Of a DNA stretch of 64,000 nt, positions 51,037-61,667 are shown one piece after another. Under the pieces are notes generated by a model. That model worked only from the letters and a program-made list of their open reading frames with translations. It did no database searches and was not told where the DNA came from. The stretch lies in NCBI GenBank assembly GCA_003194525.1, contig NBIV01000015.1, positions 310,001 to 374,000 of the forward strand, given 5' to 3'. Every line of letters begins with the position of its first letter. Positions within the stretch are counted from its first letter, which is position 1. The stretch is from Gracilariopsis chorda (Eukaryota > Rhodophyta > Florideophyceae > Gracilariales > Gracilariaceae). The translations under genes were made by a program, and so were the position numbers.

Positions 51037-54031
51037 TTACAATTGTCGCATAGAATCACGTATAAGTAGTGGATTAATATCTAAAACGCATGTGAAAGTA
51101 CTTAAAATTTCGTTCATAGCATCACAGTTCTTAACTTTGGTAAAACAATCGGCAGGGTAGTTGGCGGAGGTGATATAACCAACATCGGAAATTTCGTGGT
51201 TCGAGTAAGCTTCACGAACTGCAGAAATATCGATCATTAGTCGCTTTTCAGATGTCGATGAGCTTTTTGTTATTACGTCGAATAAACTTTTTGAGTCAGT
51301 AAGCATTGTGATTGGAATTTTCTTCCCAATTATTGACTGTAAGTCATGTTTGATAACGTAAGCTATATCGAATGCATCTGCAAATGCGTATAGCTCTCCT
51401 CCTAAAATGGATCTGGTAACGTGCCGGCTTTTGTGACTTGAGAAATGAAGAATATTGCAGTTATCGAACTTGTCCACGAGAAGAATAATGAATCTAATTT
51501 GGGATGAATTGTCTGCATTGTTGGCAAATGATGAATCGGAATATACCTTGAGGCGGAGTGAATTGATATCACTTTGCACATATTTCAGATTTACATTTTG
51601 ACTTTGCTGAATATGTTTTACGACTTTGTTGATGTTCTTCACATCTTCGCTTGAGAAAGATTGTTCCGTAACTTGAGCAGCCATGTTGACAATACAGCAA
51701 ATATCTGGTCGCGTGTGGGTCAACCAAGCAGGTTTATGTCTCAATGAATGGAAATCAGAGAAGGTGCAATCTTTTGGAAGAATTCGCAATCGTTTGGCAT
51801 AATGTTCCTGACTTAGTGAAAATCCGTTATCGGTTTTGCGTACTATTAAGCCTGCGAATAAAGCGGAATCCATTTCTAAGTCCTTTGATTCAAACTTCTG
51901 AACGGTGAGCTTTGCCTGTTGCAGGAGTTGATCGGTTCCGCATTGAAGGAGGTCATCTACGTAAACACCGGTTAAGCCAATGAGCTTTGCCTGTTCGTGT
52001 TTCATAAACAGTGACAGATCTCCTTTCGTCATGGTCATTCCTAGGTCTTCTTTCAGATGAGTTGTTATTGTTCTGTACCAATAGTCTCCAGAGTCTGAGA
52101 GTCCATAAAGAGGGCGGAGAAGTTCCAACAACATGTGTGCTGGAAGTTCCAGTTCTTTTGGAGGCTTCAGGTATACTTTACGCATGAGCTTCTGTGCGGA
52201 TTGCAAGTATGCTTGACGAACATCTGTGTTCCATACTCTATATCCAAGAATAGTGGCGACGGTAACGAGAATTCGGGTTGAATATTGTCTTAGATTAGGC
52301 GAATTGTGCACAAGAAAAGCTTTTTCTGGATCTTTGTGCCCTTGGGCGACAAATCTGGCTTTAAATATCTCTTCATCAGTCTCAGGATTTTTGATGGCGA
52401 GCCCAAAGCGGCCAGTGAGGATATTGGCGTCTTCTGACACTTCGTCTTGTCTAATGACTTTCCACGTTCCCCGCGATATTAATCCTGCCAGCTCTTTTCG
52501 TTTAGCTGCACTGCATGCTGGTAGGTTCTGACGGTGATCGGAAGGACCTAACACTTCAGTGATTTGAACATCATAAAGTTCAAAATCACCAGGAAGTATT
52601 GGTTCGAGACAAGTATGAAGGTTGTCCATTAGTTCGTCACGATGAAAAGGTTTGACCTGCGCAATAGAATGTTGGACTGTTTCACCATTGCGATTGATAA
52701 AGACTTGTTTGTTATCAATTCTTACAATTTTATAGGGTCCAGTCCATTTTATTGGCTTCAAATCTTCTCGATAAACTAGAACTTCTTGTCCAACTTTCAA
52801 GCTTGTTGATGTGGCAGATGGAATGCGAGCGACGATTGCACGGCGCAAACGAAGTTCCGAAGTGATGGTTTCCATCTCAGTGCGCGCGATTTGAAGAGCT
52901 CTCATTCGCTCCTCATGATTTGGAAGTTCTGTGCTAAACGGTGGAAAGCGAGGAAGAACTCCAAATACGAGTAGTGAAGGTACAAGTCCTTCGGGATTCA
53001 TTGTATCGTTCATAGCCTTGACAGCAAGTCGAAGGGCTAAGGCGATGGGGACATCGGGCTCGCTATATCGAATCTTTTGGTAGATACGACGTAAGGGTCC
53101 ATGGTACCGTTCACCGGTTCCAAGGGAATTATGACTTTCAACGCCTGAGAACTGTAAGAAGATTCCAGCCATGCTTGTCAGTTCTTTCCATCGAGCGGAT
53201 GTGAATTGTCTGGCTTAATCCAGTCTCATCTTGTCTGGATAGCCGGTGTATAATGTGGCCCCACAACCGAGAAATGCCTACCAGATTGCTTCAGTGGTCT
53301 GACTCTTGAGAAAAACTGCAGAGCTGAAGTGCGTTTGTGTCGACAACGTGTACAACTGGCATTTTTTTCAAGAACATAAGATCCAAAGCAATTTCACTGT
53401 TGAATATTATTTTGCCTGGAATGGATACTTGGAAGGACTGTGGCCGGGGTGTAAAACGTTGGCACGTGGCACATGATTTTGAGATATGCTCAATGAGTTT
53501 CCTGGTCTCAACCGTGGCATGTTCTGGCTTTACTCGGGAGATCAAGTTGAAAAGCTTGTTTGCGCTTGGATGGTAGAAGTGCATATGCATTTTTCGGAGT
53601 TCACTTTTTGTGTAAAGAATCTCAGAGAAGTCCCATTCTAAGTACATATGACCGAATTTCCGCGTGATTGGTATCGACCAATTGAACTTCTTGTTGAGTA
53701 ACATGTTTTCCACGTTGTCAGGTACAAGAGCGTGTAAGTCCAGGATATCGAGTCCAATAAGAAGAGGTACAGAGGCGTCAACGACGTCAATCTCCAGTGG
53801 AAGAAAAGTGTTGCCAGGGATTGGAATGCGTATTTGCATGGCTCCACGGCCGAAGTATATGCCATCTCCAAATTTAAAAGCTTTATTGGAGTGATTCAGC
53901 TTAAATGGAATGCCTACAAGTTTACAGTACGCTTGGGCTTGTTGTTTTCCTACTACAGATTGTTGTGCGCCAGAATCCAGACATGCGCCTTGAAATTCGC
54001 GTCGGTTTCTCTCGAATGAGCTTGTCTTCAC
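51037..54031 (-). CDS. Copia pol region (fossil)
   Basis: Protease: GACLDSGAQQSVVG (DSGA). GAG-pre-integrase and integrase zinc finger: MHFYHPSANKLFNLI and CATCQRF. The integrase C-terminal part carries GPYKIVRIDNKQVFIN. Reverse transcriptase: VWNTDVRQAYLQSAQ, LLRPLYGLSDSGDYWY and the active site VYVDDLLQCG. RNase H: VYSDSSFANNADN, SRSILGGELYAFAD-like and MLTDSKSLFDVI. The order integrase before reverse transcriptase defines Copia. Treated as a fossil; most of the coding sequence is retained. Confidence 0.88.
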
Positions 54032-54198
54032 GTTGCAAATATCAACAAGGTTCCAACGAGGTGTTCGTGAACTGTATCGTGCTTGCTTTCGTGTACAAAA
54101 ACGAATGATTCGAGGTGAGCCATTGGAGGACTTGTCTGGTCCTTTCTTGTTCTGCTGCTTGGGAGGAGCACTACGGAAGAAATCGTTAGTACTACCAG

Positions 54199-55810
54199 TT
54201 AAAAATCCTCAAGGCAATTCGAGAGGGAAGGTTCGCTACTCTGCGTTCCAAAATCAGATGCAAAGAATTGTTCGGAAGGATCAGAGTTTTCGTTTTCTGC
54301 ATTAATATCTGCCTCGTCGTTGCAAGCAAAGAATGTTTCCGCGCTTTCGAATTCATCAGAATCACTGGACTCTTCCAGCTGTTGGCATATTTCATACAGG
54401 ACACGTTTCAAAGCCTTGTTCTGATCGTTGTAGCCGTTGCGTTGCAAATATTGCACACGGTTGGCGGCATTGTTGGTGAGGTCCTTGCGTTGCCTGCATT
54501 CGGCAACAACATGTCCGAATTTACAACAATTCCAACCGGTAACATTTCGTCTGCTTTTGGATTGACGAAAGTTTGTCCGGTTTGTGGAATGTGGGTGACG
54601 TACGTATCGGGATTGGCCAGCAAAGAACGTTTCACTCGTGTCAGAGTTCTGAAAATCGTCGGTGGAAAGTGAGTCCAACTGAAGACTCTTTTGATCTCGC
54701 ATGCGACCGATTTTCTCTTCTTGATCGAGTTGAATTGCGGCTTCCAACTGACCGTAAAGTTCATGATAACTAATCAGTCCTGCATTGGCCCTGCTGCAGG
54801 CATCTCGCGCCCAGGAATTACCAATTACAGCATTCTGTAAATATTCGATTCTGTTGCGCTCGGATCGGCAGTGCATAGGGCCTTGTGGGGACAACTTCGA
54901 AATTTCTTCGTGGAGTTTCTCCAAAGCGTCGCTTAATGAAGAGCTCTTTGAAACAAATTTTTGGATTCGTAAGTTACGTAAATAGGCAGCAATGCGGTTC
55001 TGACGGGAAAGAGAATTATACTCCTTTTCCATTACTGCTGAAGCTTCCCTGAAACTTCGCACTCTGCCATCAACGCTTTGTACGTAAAAACGCTTCGCAT
55101 TTCCACGCAAAAGGTGGTGTAAATATTGGAGTCGTTGATGGTTGGATAGATTGTAATCTAGAGTGGCATACTTATATTCGCTCAGAAATTCCTCCTAACA
55201 TTCACCAAGGGCTCCTGAAAAATTAGAAGATTGATCTTTGAAACGAGACGCAATATAGTGAGCTATCCTGTCTCGGCTGTCTCCAAAGTTCGTTTGTGGC
55301 TCATTGGTAACGTTGTGAGCACGCCATGGCTGGCGTTGACGATTTTGCTCATTCACGCGTTTCGGAGGTGAGAGCTCCCGTTGTTGTTCAACCTCAGTTT
55401 CTTCTTTGACGTCTGCAAATCTCTGTGGTTGTTGTCGGGTAGACGGAGCAGGTGCTGGCGTTTGCTCGAATAAATCTATAGCAGTGAAAGCATCTTCTAA
55501 ATGAGGCTCCTCAAAAATAATTTTAGCAATTCTTTTTAAGAGGTGACCGCTTTCATGTTCTGCGAGACTAATTCCACGATCTTCTAAGAACTTTGCAAAC
55601 TTACGCATAAGCAATCCATTACTTAAAATTGAAAAAGTGAGTAGCTTATCTGGAGGGTATTCAGTTCTCAGAAGTTTGATTACTTGAGCAGGCTCTGCTT
55701 GGGTATTGTTTTCCTGAATATTCTTAATAAATTCGATAAATTGTCGTTGTTGCTGATTTGCATACCTAACGTTGGTAGTAAAATCTCCGTTAAGTGGCGG
55801 AATGATGAAC
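54199..55810 (-). CDS. Copia gag region (fossil)
   Basis: Helical gag with charged segments (FAKFLEDRGISLAEHESGH; SLSDALEKLHEEISKL) and a CCHC-type knuckle (CCKFGHVVAECRQR). Downstream come acidic stretches before the protease. The N-terminal end near 55.8 kb is preceded by AT-rich sequence ending TTTGTTTAG, resembling a splice acceptor, so a leader exon is possible. Confidence 0.72.
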
Positions 55811-55940
55811 TAAACAAATTACTACAGTGTTATGTATGCTAATATAATAAAGTACTGTGTTTAACTAAGCTTTACTCGTACACAAGTAGCCTATTGGTAT
55901 TGGTTACTAATCGTAGAGTAATACGCAAAAGCAAAACTAT

Positions 55941-56576
55941 TTATTTATTTAAATTTTGATCGTAGAGCACTTTGAAGTGTGCTTTGCCGTTTTTGTGGCC
56001 GTTCAAATGATTATGCGACTCAAATGAGCGCTTACAGGTAGCACAGTAAGGCGGAGTACGCTTACACTGCACGCGGTTGCGGTTTGTTTTAAACTGCCAG
56101 TGGTCAAAAAAGGTTTTTGCACTGTTGCACTGAATTTTGCACAATGTGCAGAAGCGTTTGGCACGAGCCACACGCGTAGTCTTCTCCTTTGGTTGCAATT
56201 GGTCAGCCAAACACTTGGCCTTTTTCCTGGGGAGCTTCTGTATGCCACTGGTGCTCGGCTGCACTGGCACTTGTGTTTGTTGGCGGCGGCGAGGCACTGG
56301 TATTTCTTCGGCTTCAAGGTCAAAGACACTTGGCGGTTTGCGGCTGGATGTAGTTGAGCGGTGGCCCGGTTCCGATTCACTGTCCACTTCTGAAGGGGTC
56401 AGATGGTCCAATATGTTCGGTGGTTGCTGATTGGTTGGTGGCGCTGGTAGTACAGCAAGGTGGTGACGATGTGGGGAGGCTGGGTGCTCTACGGTTACCG
56501 TAGGATAGATTGAATTATAAATAAAAACAGTGCCTGGCTGTTTACGAGCCACTGTAGTTATATGCTGATTGAACAC
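55941..56576 (-). CDS. Two-zinc-finger protein upstream of the Copia element
   Basis: About 211 codons. The N-terminal two thirds are Pro/Ser/Thr-rich and basic (LPRKKAKCLADQLQ). The C terminus has two C2H2-like fingers: RFCTLCKIQCNSAKTFFDHW and PPYCATCKRSFESHNHLNGH followed by KNGKAHFK. The second has the U1/zf-met-type ending HxxGKAH. The first codon of the open frame is GTG, preceded by TTATATTCTTTTAG on the coding strand, a good splice-acceptor sequence, so the true start probably lies in an upstream exon. It is on the same strand as the Copia gag, about 130 bases before it. It could be a host gene, a DNA-transposon protein or an accessory protein. Confidence 0.55.
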   Translation of the reverse strand: MFNQHITTVARKQPGTVFIYNSIYPTVTVEHPASPHRHHLAVLPAPPTNQQPPNILDHLTPSEVDSESEPGHRSTTSSRKPPSVFDLEAEEIPVPRRRQQTQVPVQPSTSGIQKLPRKKAKCLADQLQPKEKTTRVARAKRFCTLCKIQCNSAKTFFDHWQFKTNRNRVQCKRTPPYCATCKRSFESHNHLNGHKNGKAHFKVLYDQNLNK

Positions 56577-56683
56577 TAAAAGAATATAAATTAGAAAAAA
56601 TGTGTGGTTAGTAATTACGTCTTATACGTATTGGTTAACAACGCGTAATCAGTACTGTAGATGCTTTCCACGTGGACGGACTT

Positions 56684-56803
56684 GGCTGGCGCGTATGGCA
56701 CGCCAGCCTATATGAAGACGTCTGATTGGCCCTCCAGCGATCTCGCTGGAGGGCCAGAGTCAATAAAAGCCAGCCCCTCCCCCTTCCCATCCGAAGGGGG
56801 AGG
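56684..56803 (+). promoter_or_regulatory. Leader with three successive perfect hairpins upstream of gag
   Basis: Stems: GGCTGGCG/CGCCAGCC (56684-56691 and 56701-56708), GGCCCTCCAGCG/CGCTGGAGGGCC (56728-56739 and 56744-56755, loop ATCT) and CCTCCCCCTTC/GAAGGGGGAGG (56776-56786 and 56793-56803). A TATA-like CAATAAAAG lies between the second and third. Confidence 0.8.
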
Positions 56804-56823
56804 CAAGCCGCTTTGTTGCTTTC

Positions 56824-58200
56824 ATGGTACTCTCGAGGAGGGACCTTTTCAGAACGATGTCGTCGTCTTCAGCAATTGTGTTCAATGGTGAACCTGACTC
56901 GGATGTAGTCAAGTTCTTCTTTTTCTTTGACAATGTTGTCGCGAAAGGTACTAATGATTCGGAAAAAGCAACGCAACTCCTGCGGTGTTTGACAGGAAAG
57001 GCGTTTGAATTCTATTACGAAACCTACGCGTACGAAGGACAGTTAATTGAAGAAGCATATGACTACGCTGCTGTGAAGCAAGCTATGATCGAAGAATTTT
57101 CTGAAGTGGTTAGTCAGGAAGAGTATATACGAAGAGCCATGAACTGCAAGCTCCGTCCGTTGGACATGGCTAGTTCTCTGACAGATATGGATGGCGCTTT
57201 TAAGAAAGCTAACTTCAACAATGAAGCTAAGTTTGGATTGCTGAGAAATGCAGTCATGGAACATATGGACCTGGCTCAATACGTGTTGTTAAGAGGTGCA
57301 AGCGACTACGAATCGCTCAAGCGTACCATTCGGGACTATGTTCGTTGCCGAGAAACTTTCAGTGAAGCCTACATTGGATAAGGGAAAGGAGGAGAAGGTA
57401 AGCGACGTCACACTATGAGGATTCTCCGTCGCCCAGAACAAACGGTGGAGTCATTGGAGAACAAGGTAGATGATCTCACCTCTCAGATAGCGGAACTCAC
57501 CCTCTTGGTTAAGAAGAAACAAACTTCGACCGAGGAGAACAATGTTCGTGTCTGTTCATTCTGCCACAAGCCAGGACATGGAGCGAACCGCTGTGACAAG
57601 AATCCCCACCGGAATACCAGATGCCCACGGTGTGGGAAGATGGGACACTCAGAAACTACGTGTTGGTCAAAGCCCCAGATGCTACAGCCCGCCGTCGCTG
57701 CCAATGACACACATATGAAAACAGAAGGAGACACACTGAAAGACTCAGGAAAGGATAAAGAGTACACAGTGGGAATAGTGACTGAAGAAGTCGAAGAAGA
57801 AGAGACTGTCAATGCTACGAAGAGAGATGCTGAGGGCAGGGCGCTGCCAAAACAGCCAAAGACAGGAAGATTGGCTGTGAGAGAGTTACTCAACCCTCAG
57901 CCGGGTCCAGTCATCGACCTAACGAAGGGCCTACCAAGTCGGAAGAAGGCCAAGCCTAAATCCCGCAAGCCGGCCCGGAAGAAGGCCCAGAAGGCCCGAA
58001 AAGATGGAATTTCAGAATTCGTAGGACGGTACAATGTTCTCATTGAGTTGGCAAATGCTTCATGTGGGCTCACGTTTGGCCAGCTGCTCCGTGGAGATGC
58101 CGAAGAAGCAAAAAGACAGATTCAAAAACTGTTTGTGAAGAATGCTAGAAGTCAAAAGGTTGCTATTGCGCATAGGCCTGGAAGTATCAGAAGACTAAAA
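56824..58200 (+). CDS. Gypsy gag region, second family (fossil)
   Basis: The capsid-like part carries KATQLLRCLTGKAFEFYYET and EYIRRAMNCKLRPLDMASSL. It is followed by a coiled coil (SLENKVDDLTSQIAELTLLV) and two CCHC zinc knuckles (CSFCHKPGHGANRC and CPRCGKMGHSETTC). A strongly basic segment follows (SRKKAKPKSRKPARKKAQ), which could bind nucleic acid or act as a nuclear localisation signal. It is directly followed by the protease. Confidence 0.82.
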
Positions 58201-61200
58201 GTGGTGAAGTTGAAGCTATTCGGAACTAGAGTTAACGCATTGCTGGACTCAGGAGCGGTTCCAAACCTTCTCTCCACTTCTCTGATGGAAGAACTTACGC
58301 TCTCACCGGAAGCGACGACGAAGAAGATTAAAGTCGCTGATGGAAGTTCTAGTGTAGTACGAGGTGTCGTCAGAGACGTACCTGTGCTGTTTGGTGAGTC
58401 CAAGACCCTTTTAAACTTTTTAGTTGTTGATGACCCACCAGTGGATGTGATTATCGGTTCCCCAACCTTAGAGAATATTCAGGCCTGCATCGACATGGGA
58501 AATCATACAGTGACTGTGACTATAGAAGAGAAAGAATCCGTATTAGATCTAGAGTATGATGAACCTATCCCCGATATGGAAGGTTTCGAGACCGATAGTG
58601 AGGATTTCACCTTAGACTCAGAGATATACCCAGCGTCTTCCAGTTCGGAAATTGATGACGATAAAGAGCTTGTCGTGGCTCTTCCGAAGGAGATCGAATC
58701 TCACCCAATAACGAATTCTGAGAGCGATCGGGAAGAAACCATCCCCCTGCTCTTAGAAGAAGATGAAGATAGTGATATTGAAGAAGGGGAGCTACATGTG
58801 CTGAACCTGACCGAAGAGGAAGAAGACCTAAAATCGGCATTGCTCGCGACAAAGGTCAAGCATCTCTCGTAGCGGGCACAGAGGCAGCTCTCTACGACCC
58901 TTATTGACTCAAAGGCCGTTGCTTGGTCCCTGGAGGACCTCAAACCTGCTGATGTCCCTGTGAAGCATTCTTTTGAGCTAAAGGATCCACGACCTTTAAC
59001 TTTTCGGGCAAGACGTCTCCCACAGCGACATAATGACTTGGTAAAGAATGAGATTGACAAAATGCTTCGTACAGGAATCATTACACCAGCAAACTCTGCC
59101 TGGTCTTTCCCTATTGTAATCGCGACAAAGAAAGATGGAAGCCCGAGATTTTGCGTGGAGTACCGTGCATTGAATGCCAAAATGAAGTCCGATCGTTGGC
59201 CATTACCTCGCATAGAAGAAGTGTTCGATGATCTTCGTGGATCCTCACTATTCACAACTCTAGACTTGTTTTCAGGGTATTGGCAGGTGAAGATGGCCGA
59301 GGAGTGCAAAGAGATGACGACTTTCATCTGCAGATTCGGTACATTTAAATTTGAATTCATGCCATTCGGATTGATGAATGCACCTGCCACATTTCAGAGA
59401 ATGATGGACGCCGTACTGAAAGACTTATCTTTCGTTCGTGTCTACTTGGATGACGTTGTCATTTACTCCAACAATATAGAAGATCATCTTATGCATTGCA
59501 AAAGAGTTACTGGCAGAATTGCCTCACATGGACTGAAGATTAAACTGGCTAAGTGTAGTTTTGGGCAGCCTCAGGTGAAGCTCTTAGGACATATCATCGA
59601 TAAGACGGGAGTTGCGACGTACCCAGAAAACATCAAAGCTATACAGGAAGCTCCATGTCCAACCTCCGCGACGGAACTAAGAAGTTTCTTAGGACTGGCC
59701 AGTTATTATCGACGGTTCATACCCAGGTTCGCTGAAGCATCTGCTGCCTTGCATGAAGCCATGTCACCTAATAAAACATGGCTCTGGACACCATAAATGG
59801 AAGATGCTTTCCGAAGTCTGAAAGCTAAGTCAATGAAACCCCCCGTTCTAGGATTTCCTGACTTTAATGAACCCTTCATACTTGAAACTGATGCATCCAA
59901 TCTTTCCGTAGGGGCAGTACTTTCTCAGAAGAAAGAGGGCAAACTACATCCTATACAGTTTGCCAGTCGTACGATGACAGCCGCCGAGAGACGTTATTCA
60001 GCCTGCGAACGCGAGGCATTAGCGGTCATCTTTGCGTTGAAGAAGTTTCGTGTTTACTTGCTATCCTCCCTCCCATTTACACTCATTACTGATCATCAGG
60101 CCTTGCAGTATGCATTTAGAAAACGAGATATCCATGGGAGACTGGCAAGATGGATTGATTTTCTTTCGGAATATGAATTTGAGATAAAGTACAGGCCAGG
60201 AGCAAGTAACCGTGTTGCAGACTACTTGTCGCGTATTGAAGTATCTGGGGAAGAGGAGACCAATGCAGTAGTACTAGCAGTTTCGTCGGAAAGACCGATA
60301 TTCGAAGACTTAGAGCAATTCCTTGTTGATACAGGGAACTACATCTTGGGGTTGACATTGGAGACTAAGGATCCCCTCGAGCGTCGCAAGATTAAGAGGA
60401 ACGCAAAGAATTATATGGTGTGGAATGAAAGACTCTTCCGTAGAACTAAGAAAGGACCTCTAGTAATACCAGAAGTAAGGAACCGACTACAGATCTTAAG
60501 AAGTTTTCATGATGATATTGGACACTGGGACGTTAATAGTACCAAGCAATTTGTGCTTGAACGTTACTGGTGGCCAGAGGTATACAAGCATGTTACGGAG
60601 TATGTAAGCAGTTGTGGTGGATGCCAGTCAGCAAAGAATATTCCGACGTATCGAACTACGCTCCGATACCCCTTGACGGGCCTATTTCATACGTTTTCTA
60701 TCGATTTTGCAGGACCTCTACCCACGACAGTTCGGAAGAATAGATTCATGTTGGTAGGAGTAGAGCATGTAACAGGTTGGCCGATTGCGAAAGCTACACC
60801 GACATCAACCGCCAAGGAAGTGATTGAATTTCTAAAAGATGAAATCGTGACCCCATTCGGCCCGCCTTGCACCGTGGTCTCTGATAATGCTACTAGTTTT
60901 ACTGCAAAAACTCTGTCAGAATTCAACAACCACCATGGCATCACCTGGAAAACGGTGATGGCATATGCACCAATGTCGAACGGCAGAGCTGAACGGATGA
61001 TTGGCATTCTAAAGAAGTCCATGACGAAGAGCATCTTAGACTGCCAAGAGCCTTGGGACGAAGTTCTACAGAAGGTACTGTAAGGATATAGGCGCCGTCA
61101 TCTAAGAAATGGGCCTTCTCCATTTGAATTGCTGTATGGTGCTCCCCCACGCATGTCGCAAGATGACCCATCCGCTCTCGTCCTAAGCGGGGGCGACTTA

Positions 61201-61515
61201 CATCGTGGGGTGGAATTAAAGTCTGCCTTGCCTCACAGAGCCACGCGAGCCCTGAAGCACGCAAACTCCCAGCAAGCTGCTAAGGATAAAGTCTTTCATG
61301 TAGGAAACGAAGTCCTAGTAGCTCGAGGAGCAAGTATGAACAAGGCCAAGAAATCGCCCCCATTTACATCCAAGTTCTATGGTCCTTGTACGATCATTAG
61401 AGCTAAGCATCCTGCTTATACTCTAAGTTCAAGGCATGGAAAGATAAGCAGGAGTCCTATCCACGCTCGACGCCTGGTCCCATATGTAAGAAGACCAACA
61501 ATTCTAGAGAATTGA
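58200..61515 (+). CDS. Gypsy pol region, second family (fossil)
   Basis: Protease: ALLDSGAVPNLLS. A long acidic stretch follows (DSDIEEGELHVLNL). Reverse transcriptase: FMPFGLMNAPATFQRMMD and the active site VYLDDVVIYS. RNase H: LETDASNLSVGAVLSQ. Integrase: HHCC finger (FHDDIGHWDVNSTKQFVLE, CGGCQSAK) and core (SIDFAGPLPTT, VVSDNATSFTAK, SNGRAERMIGILKK). The C-terminal domain ends near 61.5 kb with ARRLVPYVRRPTI. Confidence 0.88.
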
Positions 61516-61667
61516 AAGGAAGATGAATACGCATGAGTAGTTGGCTAAACAAATATAGTATAAAACCTTGATATATGGTCGTAGGAAAGCAGATGCACGT
61601 ATGCAATTTGTGGGCAGTTTATTGAATCTATGCATAGGGGTTGAAAGACTAGCCTTTAATGAAGAAC

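Larger units (their letters stand above)
50673..55810 (-). mobile_element. Ty1/Copia LTR retrotransposon, red-algal CoRC/PyRE10G-like; one LTR visible
   Basis: On the minus strand: gag (about 55.8-54.2 kb), then pol in Copia order (protease, integrase, reverse transcriptase, RNase H; 54.0-51.04 kb), a purine-rich tract (near 51,015-51,030) and the 3' LTR (51014-50673). A 5' LTR was not found next to gag, so the element is 5' incomplete or the LTR has been replaced. Coding stretches are long, so the copy is not very old; it is broken in about three places. Clade placement is by resemblance of the polymerase to red-algal Copia groups and needs a tree. Confidence 0.85.
56660..61515 (+). mobile_element. 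Ty3/Gypsy LTR retrotransposon (second family), broken
   Basis: Plus strand: leader with three hairpins (56,684-56,803) and a TATA-like CAATAAAAG, gag from about 56.82 kb, two zinc knuckles, protease, reverse transcriptase, RNase H and integrase to 61.5 kb. The order is Ty3/Gypsy. LTRs were not recognised at either side, so the limits are those of visible coding and leader sequence. It is broken in about four places but domains are well preserved. It has no chromodomain, unlike the element at the left of the window. Confidence 0.87.
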
